DNA of 64,000 nt from Deinococcus psychrotolerans (GTDB taxonomy: Bacteria; Deinococcota; Deinococci; Deinococcales; Deinococcaceae). Under the pieces are notes generated by a model. The model was not told the DNA's origin. It did not search any database and worked only from the letters and a program-made list of their open reading frames with translations. Of the stretch, positions 8,908 through 18,217 are shown piece by piece. A program made the translations under genes and the position numbers. Numbering within the stretch: position 1 is the stretch's first letter; every line of letters begins with the position of its first letter. Location: NCBI RefSeq assembly GCF_003860465.1, contig NZ_CP034183.1, positions 1,564,001-1,628,000 on the forward strand, read 5' to 3'.

Positions 8908-10511
8908 TATCCTTCCCGTACTCCTCCCCCACCGACTTCCCAGACCCGCGTGGCGACTTGCTGACGCAGGTGGCGGTCATGTGTCGCCATCAGCAGCGTG
9001 CCGGAAAAGCGGCGCAGCAAGTCTTCCAGCGCTTCAATGGCCTTGATGTCGAGGTGGTTGGTGGGTTCGTCCAGCACCAGCAGATTGGCGCGGGTCACGC
9101 CCAGCCGTGCCAAACTCAGGCGAGTGCGCTGCCCACCCGAGAGGTTTACCAACTTGAACGACGGCTCCGGCGGTAAGCCGACTTGGGCGGCAATTTCGTA
9201 GAGTTGGTGCGGCGTCAGCAGCGGGTTGGCGTCCAATAAGGCGTCTTTGAGAGTGGACAAGTTAGACAGCTCTTCGCCGCTCTGCCCCGCGAAGTAGAGG
9301 TGCAGCCCCGCGCCCAGCCGCACCGTTCCGCCGTAAGGCAACTGGCCCAAAACGGCGTGGAGCAGCGTGCTCTTGCCGCCCCCATTTGGCCCCGTCAGAG
9401 CAATCTTGTCGCCGCGCCGAACATCCAAATTGACGTTTTCCAGCACTGTGAAGCTGCCTCGCCGAACCGTCAAGTCGCGCACGGTCAACACTTCACTGGG
9501 GCCAGTTGATGCGGCGGGCAAGTCAAGAGTGATCAGGCGGTGATCGTCGTAGGGCTTATCCGTCACCGCCAAGCGCTCAGCCCGTTTTTCTAGCGCTCTG
9601 GCACGGGCCGCATTGACGTTCTGGGCGTTTTGAGCTTTGCCTTTGGCCAGCAATTTGTCACCGTCAGCGGCGCGTTTGGGGTTGTAGCTTCCAGCGCTGC
9701 GGGCTTTGCTCTGACGGCGAGCAGCTTCCGTTTCAAGCGCCGCCCGTTGCTTTCGGGTCGCCGTGTGAGCGCGGTCTTGGGCGTCTCGCAAAGTAGCTTT
9801 GAGTTCCATCGCCGCCGAATATGCCGCCGGGTACAAGGTGAGCCGCCCGCGTTCCAGCTCGGCAGTATGGGTGCTCACCGCGTCCAAAAAAGCGCGGTCA
9901 TGCGAGGCCAGCACAAACGCGGCGCGGCTGCGGGCGATCCAGTCTTCCAGCCAGCGCACCGAGGCTTCGTCAAGGTGGTTGGTGGGTTCGTCGAGCAGAT
10001 ACAGTTCGGCAGGCGAGAGCAACAGACGGGCCAGCAGCACCCGCCGCGTCTGACCGCCCGAGAGTTGGCCTGCTGCCGCCTGCGGATCAAGATTAAGGCC
10101 CGCCAGCACAGTCTTGGCCCGCGTTTCAAAGTCGTAACCACCCACGCTGCGGTAACGTTCTTCGGCGGCGCTGAAGGTGCGGAGGTGGTCGGGCGTGGGG
10201 TCGCCGAGATCAGCGCTGGCGGCGTTTAGGACGCACAAGGCTTCCAGCAGTTCGGGCGGAGTCACGGCGTCCAGCACTTTGCCGCCGTGCTGGGGCGCGT
10301 GCTGAGGCAAGTACGCCACGCTGCCGTAGCGCTCCACCTGGCCGCTGTCGGGGGCGTCGAGTCCGGCGATCAGGCGCAGCAAAGTGGTTTTGCCGCTGCC
10401 ATTTTCGCCAATCAGGGCGAGGCGCTCGGCGGGACGGATATCTAAGGAAACGTCGTCAAAAATGGTTCGGTCGCCGTAACTGCGGGCAACGTGATGTAAA
10501 CGGGCAAGCAT
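8907..10511 (-). CDS. ABC-F family ATPase (ribosome-associated)
   Basis: 534 residues from ATG 10511 (MLARLHHVARSYGD). Two ATP-binding cassettes without membrane segments are visible: Walker A GENGSGKTT and GPNGGGKST, signatures LSGGQTRR and LSGGQRTR, and Walker B LLDEPTNHLD and VLDEPTNHLD. A charged linker of about 80 residues rich in R/K/A/Q lies between them. This is the ABC-F layout (Uup/EttA/antibiotic-resistance type), whose members act on the ribosomal E-site rather than in transport. An in-frame open stretch to 10559 is not used, since the ATG at 10511 follows a GGGGGAAG ribosome binding site. Confidence 0.9.
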   Translation of the reverse strand: MLARLHHVARSYGDRTIFDDVSLDIRPAERLALIGENGSGKTTLLRLIAGLDAPDSGQVERYGSVAYLPQHAPQHGGKVLDAVTPPELLEALCVLNAASADLGDPTPDHLRTFSAAEERYRSVGGYDFETRAKTVLAGLNLDPQAAAGQLSGGQTRRVLLARLLLSPAELYLLDEPTNHLDEASVRWLEDWIARSRAAFVLASHDRAFLDAVSTHTAELERGRLTLYPAAYSAAMELKATLRDAQDRAHTATRKQRAALETEAARRQSKARSAGSYNPKRAADGDKLLAKGKAQNAQNVNAARARALEKRAERLAVTDKPYDDHRLITLDLPAASTGPSEVLTVRDLTVRRGSFTVLENVNLDVRRGDKIALTGPNGGGKSTLLHAVLGQLPYGGTVRLGAGLHLYFAGQSGEELSNLSTLKDALLDANPLLTPHQLYEIAAQVGLPPEPSFKLVNLSGGQRTRLSLARLGVTRANLLVLDEPTNHLDIKAIEALEDLLRRFSGTLLMATHDRHLRQQVATRVWEVGGGGVREG

Positions 10512-10703
10512 ACTTCCCCCGGTATGGGTTGTGATCAGCGCGTCCTGGCCTATGGGCAAGGCAGCAGCAAGGCGTTTAGATTGCTCTGAATCTAACTGGG
10601 CTTACTGGCGGGCGCTGTTCATTCATCAAACCTCGGCGGCGGCGGGAAGGAAAGCCAGACCTCAAGAACCTTGAGCGGGTCTAGGGGAGTTTAGCGCGGA
10701 GTG

Positions 10704-10751
10704 GGCCCCAATAGGCCAAGCGGCTTAGAGCGCACTTGGTCTATTGGGGCC
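10704..10751. repeat. 17-bp inverted repeat (operator candidate) upstream of paiB
   Basis: Arms at 10704-10720 and 10735-10751 (GGCCCCAATAGGCCAAG and its complement with one mismatch), loop of 14 nt. It ends 2 nt before the TAGACT -10 box of the PaiB-type gene. The flanking genes are divergent, so a terminator role is unlikely. Confidence 0.65.
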
Positions 10752-10753
10752 GT

Positions 10754-10759
10754 TAGACT
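10754..10759 (+). promoter_or_regulatory. -10 box TAGACT of paiB
   Basis: TAGACT with a 6-nt spacer to ATG 10766 and no ribosome binding site. Confidence 0.6.
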
Positions 10760-10765
10760 GCCCGC

Positions 10766-11380
10766 ATGTACTCCCCCGCTCACTTTCGCCTGACCGATCA
10801 AGCTGAGTTGCTGCGGTTTATGCGGGCGCACAGCTTCGCCACCCTCATCACGGCTCCGGGCGGCGTGCCGTTTGCCTCGCACATTCCGCTGCTGATCGAA
10901 TCGGAGCAAAGCGCAGACGGCAGCGAAGCACTTTATTTGCGCTCCCACCTGGCGCGGGCCAATCCGCAGTGGCAGCACTTCGGAGAAGCCGACAGTTTGG
11001 TTATTTTCCAGGGACCACACGCCCTGATTGATCCGGCGTGGTACGAAAGCCGCCCGAACGTGCCGACTTGGAATTACGCGGCGGTTCACGCCTACGGGCA
11101 GGCCCAAGTGGTCGCAGGCGAGGCCACCCGGCGCATCGCTTACGGCCTGGTGGAGCAGCACACGCCCGGTATGGCCGCCATTCCCGCTGACCTTGAGCGG
11201 CGCATGTTGGCGGGCGTGGTGACCTTTGAGCTGCGGGTCAGCAAGCTGGAAGGCAAATACAAGCTCAGCCAAAACAAAACGGCGGCCGACAGGGCCAACG
11301 TGCAGCGTGAGTTGGCACTCAGCGGCTCAACGCACGAGCGGGCCACTGCCGAGATGATGGAGGCGCACAGTGCTGACTGA
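10766..11380 (+). CDS. PaiB-type FMN-binding negative regulator
   Basis: 204-residue member of the PaiB family (split-barrel FMN-binding fold). Typical segments are the N-terminal MYSPAHFRLTD, the strand ATLITAPGGVPFASHIPLL, the motif WYESRPNVPTWNY and the C-terminal GKYKLSQNKTAADR. In Bacillus, PaiB works with the acetyltransferase PaiA to repress sporulation and degradative-enzyme genes. No paiA is adjacent here, though a GNAT gene lies at 8407. A 17-bp inverted repeat overlaps the promoter region, which would suit autoregulation (inference). Confidence 0.88.
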   Translation: MYSPAHFRLTDQAELLRFMRAHSFATLITAPGGVPFASHIPLLIESEQSADGSEALYLRSHLARANPQWQHFGEADSLVIFQGPHALIDPAWYESRPNVPTWNYAAVHAYGQAQVVAGEATRRIAYGLVEQHTPGMAAIPADLERRMLAGVVTFELRVSKLEGKYKLSQNKTAADRANVQRELALSGSTHERATAEMMEAHSAD

Positions 11381-11404
11381 GTTCCTAGGCTGACTGAGTT
11401 CCTA
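11372..11404 (+). repeat. Tandem 16-bp duplication over the paiB stop codon
   Basis: GCTGACTGAGTTCCTA occurs at 11372-11387 and again at 11389-11404 (period 17). The paiB stop codon lies in the first copy. Confidence 0.8.
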
Positions 11405-11416
11405 CGTTGTAGCCCC

Positions 11417-11422
11417 TAAACT
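11417..11422 (+). promoter_or_regulatory. -10 box TAAACT of the deacetylase-like gene
   Basis: TAAACT with a 6-nt spacer to the GTG start at 11429. Confidence 0.55.
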
Positions 11423-11428
11423 ACCGGC

Positions 11429-12346
11429 GTGCCCCGCGCCTTTACCCCCTTCCTCAACGCCGCTTACCGCCAGTCTCCTCCGCCGCGCCGCCAGTTTTTG
11501 CCGCGTGAATTTTTGCTGCAACTCCTCGCACAAGCCGCCGAGCGTTTGCCGCTGCTGGAAGCGCCTCCTTTGCCCTGGGCACTCGCAGAGCGGGCACACG
11601 ACCCCGCTTATTTGCAGCGCTGGCGACGCGGCGAAGTCACGCGGCAAGAGGAGCGGGCACTGGGCTTTGCGTGGGACACCGCAGTTGTGGAGCGCAGTCG
11701 GGCGTCATGCGGCGCAACGCTGAGCGCCACCTGCGACGCGCTGAGCAGCGGCCTCGGCCTCAGCTTGGGCGGCGGAACCCACCACGCTTACGTCGACCAT
11801 GCCGAGGGTTTTTCGTTTCTCAACGATGTGGCGATCATCACCCGGCATCTGCTTGACGCTGGACTACTCTCCAAAGTCTTGGTGCTTGACCTCGACGTGC
11901 ATCAGGGCAACGGCACGGCGGCGATGCTGGGAAGTGAGGCGCGGGCCTTCACCCTCAGCGTTCACGCCGACCACAATTATCCGTTCAACAAGGAAAACAG
12001 CGATCTGGACGTGGGATTGCCCGATGGCGCGGGCGACGCCGAGTATCTGGCGGCACTTGAAGACACGGTAATGCCTGCTGTGCAAGCGTTTGAGCCTGAG
12101 TTGGTTTTCTATCTGGCAGGCGCGGACGTGCTGGAAGGCGACCAACTGGGGCGGCTGGCGCTGAGCTTGGACGGGCTGCGAGCGAGAGACGAACGGGTCT
12201 ACGGCTGGGCAGCGGGCAGCAAAACCCCGCTGGTGTCGCTGATGGCGGGCGGATACAACCGCGATCCGGCCAAGTTGGTGCGGGCAAGGCTGGGCACCTT
12301 GGACGCGGCGCTGGGGGCTTTTTCTCCTTCTCCAAACGCGGTATAA
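11429..12346 (+). CDS. Histone deacetylase-family (AcuC-like) amidohydrolase
   Basis: 305-residue zinc hydrolase of the class II HDAC/acetoin-utilisation superfamily. The active-site segments are present: GGGTHHAYVDHAEGFSFLND (general-base His pair), VLDLDVHQGNGT (zinc ligands Asp and His) and GADVLEGDQLG (third zinc ligand Asp). The likely reaction is deacylation of an acetylated amine or protein lysine; the substrate is not known. The GTG start at 11429 is fixed by the -10 box just upstream. Confidence 0.9.
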   Translation: MPRAFTPFLNAAYRQSPPPRRQFLPREFLLQLLAQAAERLPLLEAPPLPWALAERAHDPAYLQRWRRGEVTRQEERALGFAWDTAVVERSRASCGATLSATCDALSSGLGLSLGGGTHHAYVDHAEGFSFLNDVAIITRHLLDAGLLSKVLVLDLDVHQGNGTAAMLGSEARAFTLSVHADHNYPFNKENSDLDVGLPDGAGDAEYLAALEDTVMPAVQAFEPELVFYLAGADVLEGDQLGRLALSLDGLRARDERVYGWAAGSKTPLVSLMAGGYNRDPAKLVRARLGTLDAALGAFSPSPNAV

Positions 12347-12347
12347 T
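12342..12347 (+). promoter_or_regulatory. TATAAT -10 box, probable prfC promoter
   Basis: A perfect TATAAT overlapping the stop codon of the upstream gene. No clear -35 is seen. It implies a leader of roughly 140 nt before prfC. Confidence 0.55.
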
Positions 12348-12495
12348 GTTTAAATGATGTTTCTCCTCACGCCACCCTGACGACGACGCCTGAACGACGT
12401 TGCGGCCCTGAGTCGTAGAAACTGAACCGACGCTTTATTCAAAACTTTCCCTTACTACGGGCCGCTGCCGCCATATCGCGCCCGCCGGAGCCTTT

Positions 12496-14079
12496 ATGAC
12501 CAGTCCTCACATTGTGCGCGAAATCGAGCGCCGCCGCACCTTTGCCATCATTTCTCACCCCGACGCCGGTAAAACCACCATCACCGAAAAATTGCTGCTC
12601 TACGGAGGCGCGATTCAGCAGGCCGGCAGTGTGACCGCCCGCGAAGGTATGCGCCACACCACTTCCGATTGGATGAGCATCGAGCAGCAGCGCGGTATTT
12701 CCATTTCCAGCTCGGCGCTGACCTTTGAATACGAAGGCCGCCACATCAACCTCCTCGATACCCCCGGACACCAAGATTTCAGTGAGGACACCTACCGCAC
12801 CCTGACCGCCGCCGACTCGGCGCTGATGGTGCTGGACGCGGCCAGAGGCGTGCAGGCCCAAACCGAAAAGCTGTTCGCGGTGTGCCGCAACCGGGGCATT
12901 CCGATTCTGACCTTCATCAACAAGATGGACAGGCCCGCCGTCGATCCATTCGAGCTGATCGAGCAAGTCGAGAGCACGCTGGGGATCACCGCCATTCCGC
13001 TGACCTGGCCGATTGGTGACGGCCCCGATTTCAAGGGCGTCTACGATTTGCAGAGCAAGCAAGTCTTAGTGTTCGAGCGCACCGCACGCGGCAAACAGCG
13101 TGCCCCGGTGCAAGTTGCCGGACTGCGCGACCCCGAACTGCGCCAACTGGTCGGCCCCGACCTCGCCGCCAAACTGATTCAGGACGTGGAACTGATCGAG
13201 GGCGCGATGGGCGAATTTGACCAGAATGCCTTCCTGAAAGGCGAACTGACTCCCGTCTTTTTCGGCAGTGCCATGAACAATTTCGGCGTCGAGCACTTTC
13301 TGAGCCGGTTCGTGGAACTCGCGCCCCCACCCGGCCCAGTCGAAACCAATCTCGGTGAGCGCGACCCTGAAGCGCCGTTTGCCGGATTCATCTTTAAGTT
13401 GCAGGCCAACATGAGCAAGGCCCACCGTGACCGCACTGCTTACATGCGGGTGATGAGCGGTCACTTCGAGCGCGGCATGGACGTAACGCACACCCGCACC
13501 GGACGCAAGTTGCGGCTCTCGCAGGCGCATACGTTATTTGCCCAAGACCGTGAAAAAGTGGACGACGCTTATCCGGGCGACATCGTGGGCCTGGTCAATC
13601 CGGGCGTCTTCCAGATTGGCGATGTGATCAGCTTAGACGGCAAATTGCAACTGCCCAGCTTCCCGAGATTCACGCCCGAAACGTTTGCCACCATTTCTCT
13701 GCGCGACGTGGGCAAGCGCAAGGCCTTTATGAAAGGGCTGACCCAGCTCACCGAAGAAGGCGTGGTGCAGGTCTTTTACCCCACCGACGGAGCGCGTGAT
13801 CCGTATTTGGGCGCGGTGGGGCCGCTGCAATTTGAAGTTTTTCAGGCCCGCCTCCTCGAGGAATACAACGTCGAAGTGGAAATGCACGTCACCAGTTACG
13901 AGCTGGTGCGCTGGCTGGCCGGTGACACGGCCTCGGTGGCCCGCTTCGCCCGCCACGTCGAAGACGATCAGGGCCGTCCGGTCATGCTGTTCAGAAGTCC
14001 CTATGATCTGGACTACACCCAGACCCAGCACCCCGAGATTGAGTTCTTGCCGCTGCCCAAGGATTTGACGCGGGTTTGA
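12496..14079 (+). CDS. prfC: Peptide chain release factor 3
   Basis: 527-residue translational GTPase that recycles RF1/RF2 from the ribosome. The G motifs are clear: G1 SHPDAGKTT, the switch I region ending [11 protein letters not shown]3 [14 protein letters not shown] and G4 NKMDR. The insert and C-terminal region ([29 protein letters not shown]) are characteristic of RF3 rather than EF-G. The length is normal. The ATG follows GGAG at a workable distance, after a leader of about 140 nt. Confidence 0.96.
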   Translation: MTSPHIVREIERRRTFAIISHPDAGKTTITEKLLLYGGAIQQAGSVTAREGMRHTTSDWMSIEQQRGISISSSALTFEYEGRHINLLDTPGHQDFSEDTYRTLTAADSALMVLDAARGVQAQTEKLFAVCRNRGIPILTFINKMDRPAVDPFELIEQVESTLGITAIPLTWPIGDGPDFKGVYDLQSKQVLVFERTARGKQRAPVQVAGLRDPELRQLVGPDLAAKLIQDVELIEGAMGEFDQNAFLKGELTPVFFGSAMNNFGVEHFLSRFVELAPPPGPVETNLGERDPEAPFAGFIFKLQANMSKAHRDRTAYMRVMSGHFERGMDVTHTRTGRKLRLSQAHTLFAQDREKVDDAYPGDIVGLVNPGVFQIGDVISLDGKLQLPSFPRFTPETFATISLRDVGKRKAFMKGLTQLTEEGVVQVFYPTDGARDPYLGAVGPLQFEVFQARLLEEYNVEVEMHVTSYELVRWLAGDTASVARFARHVEDDQGRPVMLFRSPYDLDYTQTQHPEIEFLPLPKDLTRV

Positions 14080-14147
14080 GGGCAGCACGGAGGGGCATCA
14101 GCTCACCCCTTTACTTTCCGCTGACGAAAGGTCTTTAAGCGGCGGGC

Positions 14148-14153
14148 TACACT
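14148..14153 (+). promoter_or_regulatory. -10 box TACACT of the DedA gene
   Basis: TACACT with a 6-nt spacer to ATG 14160 and no ribosome binding site. Confidence 0.55.
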
Positions 14154-14159
14154 ACCCGA

Positions 14160-14747
14160 ATGCTCAGTCCTGAATACCTGCTCGCCACCTTTTCTTATGT
14201 GGGCCTCGCCCTGATTATCTTTGCCGAAACGGGCCTGCTGCTCGGTTTCTTTTTGCCCGGCGACAGCTTGCTGATTACGGCGGGCCTGTTTGCAGCGCGG
14301 GGCGACCTCGGCATCGTTGAAATCATCGTGCTGGTGATTGTGGCGGCGTTTCTGGGCAATCTGTCGGGCTACTTCATTGGCCGCCGCTTTGGCCCCGCCG
14401 TGTTTGCCCGCGTCAAGTTTCTCAAGCCCGAATACGTCGAGCAGGCCCGCGAGTATTTTGACGAGCGCGGCAATCAGGCGCTGATTCTGGCCCGCTTCGT
14501 GCCGATCATCCGCACGCTGCTGCCCACACTGGCCGGAACCATTCAAATGAACCCGCGCACTTTTATGATCTCCAACGCCATCGGCGCGGTGCTGTGGGGA
14601 ACGAGCGTGCCGCTGGCCGGTTATTTTCTGGGCAAGATCATTCCCAAAGACGTGCTGGACAAATACATTCTGGTCATTGTCGGCGTGATCTTGGTGCTTT
14701 CGTTTATTCCGGTGCTACTGGAAATCAACAAGCGTCGGCGGCGCTAA
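14160..14747 (+). CDS. DedA-family membrane protein
   Basis: 195-residue integral membrane protein. Family hallmarks are the N-terminal re-entrant segment with GFFLPGDSLLITAG, the G-YFIGRRFG motif, and ARFVPIIRTLLPTLAG with the conserved Arg/Pro pattern. DedA proteins are linked to lipid-carrier flipping (undecaprenyl phosphate or phosphatidylethanolamine recycling) and to proton-motive-force homeostasis. The C-terminus ends in a basic cluster RRRR, consistent with an inside-facing tail. Confidence 0.9.
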   Translation: MLSPEYLLATFSYVGLALIIFAETGLLLGFFLPGDSLLITAGLFAARGDLGIVEIIVLVIVAAFLGNLSGYFIGRRFGPAVFARVKFLKPEYVEQAREYFDERGNQALILARFVPIIRTLLPTLAGTIQMNPRTFMISNAIGAVLWGTSVPLAGYFLGKIIPKDVLDKYILVIVGVILVLSFIPVLLEINKRRRR

Positions 14748-14774
14748 ACCGGGAGAAACTGCTTTCCCCCAATA

Positions 14775-15866
14775 TCACTGGTTGTAATTGATGCTCCCTT
14801 TGGCCACCAGCGGCACGCTGACTTCGCGGCTCTGGGCTTTACGGCTGAGCGTCAGCTTGACGGTGTCACCGACTTGGCGGCGGCGAATTTCAAAAATCAC
14901 GTCGTTGCTGCTGCGCGTCCGGATGCCGTCGACCGCCGTGATGGTGTCGCCGAGTTGGCTGAGTTGGTCTTGGCTGTCGTAACTCGATCCACGCAGTCCC
15001 GCCGCTGCTGCTGGGCTGCCCGCCACCACTTCGGCCACCACCCCGCCGGAAGGGCTGGTCAGGCCGTCATGCTGGCCGTCGAAGCGCAGGCCAATTGCCG
15101 GAACGTCGCGCTTTTCTCCGGCTTCTAGCGCCTGAACCAGTTTGCCCGACTCCTCGACGGGCACGGCGTAAGAGGTTAGGGTTTTGCCTTCATCGTTGAC
15201 CCGCACGTAGCTGACCACGCCCATCACTTCGCCGCTGGCGTTCAGGATCGGGCCGCCGCTGTCGCCGGGCGCAAGCGGGGCACTCATCTCAAAAGTATTT
15301 TGGGGAAAATCGGCTTGGCCTGCCCGCGCTCCGAGCCTCAGCAGCCGGCCGACACGGGCCTGCAAGAAGTCGCCGCCACTGTTGCCGATGGCCAGTACCC
15401 CCTCACCGATTTTGGCTTCGCGGCTGGCCAGCGGTAAAAAGGGCAATGCACTACGGGTGTCGATCTTGAGCAGCGCCACGTCCGCCGCATTGTCGAAAGC
15501 CGTCACACGGGCGCGGTAGACCTGCCCGCTCAGCGTCTTGACCCGGATAAGCTGTGCGCCGTCTACCACGTGATAAGCGGTCATGACCTGGCCGTCACCC
15601 GAAATCAGGAACCCGGTGCCGAGGCCGCCCTGCACGCCTCCATTTTCCGAAGGGCCGAGCTGCTCGATTTGCACAGTGGCCGGACGCGATTTGCTGAACA
15701 GGTCGCGGGTCGCCGGTGATAAGGGATCACGCAGGGTGGGCGTCGCGGCGCTGCCCGAGCTGTCAAAGCCGCTCCCAAAACGGCCCGCGCTGGGGTCGGC
15801 CTGCGGCACAAAGTAAGCCGCTCCAGCAATGATGAGCAAAACGGCGGGCCAAGGCGAGAACTTCAT
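14775..15866 (-). CDS. HtrA/DegP-like trypsin-family serine protease with PDZ domain
   Basis: 363 residues from ATG 15866 (MKFSPWPAVLLIIAGAAYFV, a signal anchor). The protease domain has the triad His in MTAYHVVDG, Asp in AADVALLKI and Ser in APGDSGGPI. A single PDZ domain follows, from about residue 260, with the carboxylate-binding area GGVVAEVVAGSPAAAAGLRG. This is the extracytoplasmic quality-control protease type. The in-frame extension to 15926 is rejected because TAGAGT lies only 5 nt before ATG 15866. It converges with the DedA gene, with 27 bp between stops. Confidence 0.92.
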   Translation of the reverse strand: MKFSPWPAVLLIIAGAAYFVPQADPSAGRFGSGFDSSGSAATPTLRDPLSPATRDLFSKSRPATVQIEQLGPSENGGVQGGLGTGFLISGDGQVMTAYHVVDGAQLIRVKTLSGQVYRARVTAFDNAADVALLKIDTRSALPFLPLASREAKIGEGVLAIGNSGGDFLQARVGRLLRLGARAGQADFPQNTFEMSAPLAPGDSGGPILNASGEVMGVVSYVRVNDEGKTLTSYAVPVEESGKLVQALEAGEKRDVPAIGLRFDGQHDGLTSPSGGVVAEVVAGSPAAAAGLRGSSYDSQDQLSQLGDTITAVDGIRTRSSNDVIFEIRRRQVGDTVKLTLSRKAQSREVSVPLVAKGSINYNQ

Positions 15867-15871
15867 GGCTG

Positions 15872-15877
15872 ACTCTA
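15872..15877 (-). promoter_or_regulatory. -10 box TAGAGT of the HtrA-like gene
   Basis: TAGAGT on the minus strand, 5 nt before ATG 15866. Confidence 0.5.
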
Positions 15878-15981
15878 GCGCCAAGTGACGGGTACCGAGC
15901 GTGCCGAATAGCACGGTAGAGATCACCGCCGCGCACCAAAGGGTGTACCCCTGCTGTCAGGAGTTTGAATGATGGGGCTTT

Positions 15982-15987
15982 TATACT
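15982..15987 (+). promoter_or_regulatory. -10 box TATACT of the HD-domain gene
   Basis: TATACT with a 6-nt spacer to ATG 15994. Confidence 0.6.
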
Positions 15988-15993
15988 TGGAGC

Positions 15994-17040
15994 ATGTTTA
16001 GACGTCCGCGCCCCCAACCGTCCCCCGCTTCCCAAAGCGCCGAGCAAACGGCGGCGGTGGAGCTGGCTTCTCCCGCTCTCGCCGGAACGCTGAGCGTGTA
16101 CCAGGAGCCGGAAGCGGGCAAGCTCCTTGCTGAACTGCTCTCCCGCCCCACGCCCGAAGGCCTGCTCGAAAGTGCGCTCTCGCAGCTCGCGGCGCGGGTC
16201 GGCGGCGACGTAAAGGGTTACGGAGTGCTGCGGCGCGGCCAAGACCGGGTGGTGGCGGTGCTGCTCTACCCGCGCCGCTTGGTGGGCCTGAGCTTGTCCG
16301 GCCCGTGGACGGCGGCCCGCCCGCGCCTGATCACCAATGGTTCCAGCGACCTTTATGCCATGAACGACGAAATGCTTCACCCTCAATTTGACGAAGCGGG
16401 CATGAATCAGGTCAGCGCTTCTTTGGTGCTGCCGCTGGCGGATAAGGGCCGCAACCTCGGCGCACTGGTGCTTGACCGGGTGGGAAGCGGTTTTACTCAG
16501 GAACAGCAAGACAGCGCCCAGAAACTCAGCAGCACCGTGGGGATGCTGCTCGGCTTGATGGACTCGCGTGAAGAAGCCCGCGCCACCGCCCGCACGGTGG
16601 CCGCAGCGGTGGCCGAGATCAGCGAGAGCCTCGATTTTGATTCAGTGGGACACGCCGAAGCAGTGGCGCAGGTGGCTTTGCAACTGGGACGCACGCTGGG
16701 ACTGGCCGAGCGCGAACTCGACGAAGTCTGGTTTGCCGCCACCCTGCACGATGTCGGCAAACTGCACGGTGAAGAAAACCACGCGCTGGTCAGCGCCAAC
16801 GTCTTGCACGGGGTGGGCAGCTTGAGTCAGGCCCAACTCGCCATCCGGCACCACCACGAGCGCTGGGACGGACAAGGCACGCCCGATAAGCTCAGCGGCG
16901 AAGATATTCCGTTGTACGCCCGTATTCTGGCCGTCGCCAACACCTATGTCAGAACCGGCGACCTCGAAGTGCTGCGCGGCCAAGCTGGAAAAGCGCTCGA
17001 TCCGAGATTGGTGGGCTTGTTGGAACGCGGCGTACACTAA
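15994..17040 (+). CDS. GAF plus degenerate HD-GYP domain protein
   Basis: 348 residues. A GAF-like domain (about residues 45-190) is joined by a helix to an HD domain with VGHAEAV (His 220), LHDVGKL (His 252, Asp 253) and IRHHHERWDGQG. In active cyclic-di-GMP phosphodiesterases this is followed by GYP and by a VAD-FDALT segment. Here the GYP is GTP (residues 295-297) and the later segment is VANTYVRTGD, so part of the signature is lost. It may have altered activity, or it may serve as a sensor. The start is fixed by the TATACT box 6 nt upstream. Confidence 0.82.
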   Translation: MFRRPRPQPSPASQSAEQTAAVELASPALAGTLSVYQEPEAGKLLAELLSRPTPEGLLESALSQLAARVGGDVKGYGVLRRGQDRVVAVLLYPRRLVGLSLSGPWTAARPRLITNGSSDLYAMNDEMLHPQFDEAGMNQVSASLVLPLADKGRNLGALVLDRVGSGFTQEQQDSAQKLSSTVGMLLGLMDSREEARATARTVAAAVAEISESLDFDSVGHAEAVAQVALQLGRTLGLAERELDEVWFAATLHDVGKLHGEENHALVSANVLHGVGSLSQAQLAIRHHHERWDGQGTPDKLSGEDIPLYARILAVANTYVRTGDLEVLRGQAGKALDPRLVGLLERGVH

Positions 17041-17048
17041 GACCAGCC

Positions 17049-17093
17049 GGGAGGATCACTGAGTGCGCTTTCGGCTCAGCGCTCTATCCTCCC
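17049..17093 (+). terminator. Stem-loop downstream of the HD-domain gene
   Basis: Outer arms GGGAGGAT (17049-17056) and ATCCTCCC (17086-17093) enclose a second stem CTGAG/CTCAG. No T-run follows, so it could be a factor-dependent terminator or an mRNA end. Confidence 0.45.
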
Positions 17094-17204
17094 ACTGCTC
17101 TGGCCGCTGAACAATGGAGCGTGAAGCACCCAAAAGAAACAGCCCCAAAGCGGCGGCGGCAGCAAAAAAGATGAGTGCCCCGCTTCCCACGCTCCGCTTC
17201 CCGC

Positions 17205-17210
17205 TATGAT
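17205..17210 (+). promoter_or_regulatory. -10 box TATGAT, defines GTG start at 17218
   Basis: TATGAT with a 7-nt spacer to GTG 17218. The alternative ATG at 17206 lies inside the box and cannot be the start. Confidence 0.6.
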
Positions 17211-17217
17211 GTGCGCC

Positions 17218-18024
17218 GTGCAGCGGGTCAGTTTATTTCCCAACTTAGAACAGCTCTACGGCCCGCTGACGCCGCTGGACTTTGGCATGCAGAGCCGGGT
17301 GTACACCGACGCCAGCCGCGAGCGGGTGCTGAAGATCTACCGCAACCACAAAGGCGAACACCGCACCGAGGCCGCCAACATGCGCCGCGCCGACATGGGC
17401 CAGTGGGTGCTGAACGTACACGAAACCGACGGCGTGGAAGTGCTGGTGATGCCGCGTTTTGACGGCCACCCGCTCTCTGAAGCGGATGTGCTCCGCGCCC
17501 TGCCGAGGGTGCGGCAAATTCTGGAGGCTCTACACGCAGAGCGGCGCGGCCAAGTGGACTTGCCCAGGCTGAGCGAGCGCCTTAAGCGGTTTCGCAGCGC
17601 CCTCGCGCCTTATCCGCTCGACGATTTGTTTGAGGCCATTGAAGAACCGCTCTTCCGGGGAGCGCTGGACGTGCCCGCCGCATTTTGCCACCTCGATTTG
17701 TGGCAAGACAACATTTTGATCAACGACGCGACGGGCGAAGTTCTGGTGATCGACTGGACGAAAGCCGCTTGGGACGACCCGATGCGCGATCTGGCCCTCC
17801 TCAAAACCGGCACGCTGGATTTGCTGTCCAGACCCGAGAGCCTCGCGGCGGCGCTGGAGCTGGTGCCGCCCGATCTGAGTTCACTCACCCGCTTCCGGGC
17901 GTATCTGGCCCACAGTTATTTGCATGACCTCTACTGGTTTTTGATGAACGAGCCGTATGAATTTGAAGCGCAGCGCGAGGTAAAAGTGCGGCGGGCACGC
18001 CACGCGCTGCTGCATTTGATTTGA
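17218..18024 (+). CDS. Aminoglycoside-phosphotransferase-like small-molecule kinase
   Basis: 268 residues with the APH/choline-kinase fold. The catalytic loop is [12 protein letters not shown] (Brenner-type HxDxxxxN), and the metal-binding [21 protein letters not shown] takes the place of DFG. An N-terminal lysine in RVLKIYRN fits the ATP-binding lysine. The substrate is unknown; relatives phosphorylate sugars, homoserine, choline or antibiotics. GTG 17218 is chosen from the -10 box position. Confidence 0.85.
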   Translation: MQRVSLFPNLEQLYGPLTPLDFGMQSRVYTDASRERVLKIYRNHKGEHRTEAANMRRADMGQWVLNVHETDGVEVLVMPRFDGHPLSEADVLRALPRVRQILEALHAERRGQVDLPRLSERLKRFRSALAPYPLDDLFEAIEEPLFRGALDVPAAFCHLDLWQDNILINDATGEVLVIDWTKAAWDDPMRDLALLKTGTLDLLSRPESLAAALELVPPDLSSLTRFRAYLAHSYLHDLYWFLMNEPYEFEAQREVKVRRARHALLHLI

Positions 18025-18217
18025 GGAGACTCTGCAGCGATGCGTTGCTTTGATCCGTTCATTTCTCTTTTACCCACATCTTTGTGAAGAAAATTATCCA
18101 CATGAAAACCGTGCAGATGGCGCTAGACGATGAACTGCTCTCTGCGGTTGACCTTGCGGCAGGCAAGGGCCAAGAAACTCGCAGCGCTTTTATCCGTATT
18201 GCGCTTTAGAGCATTTG

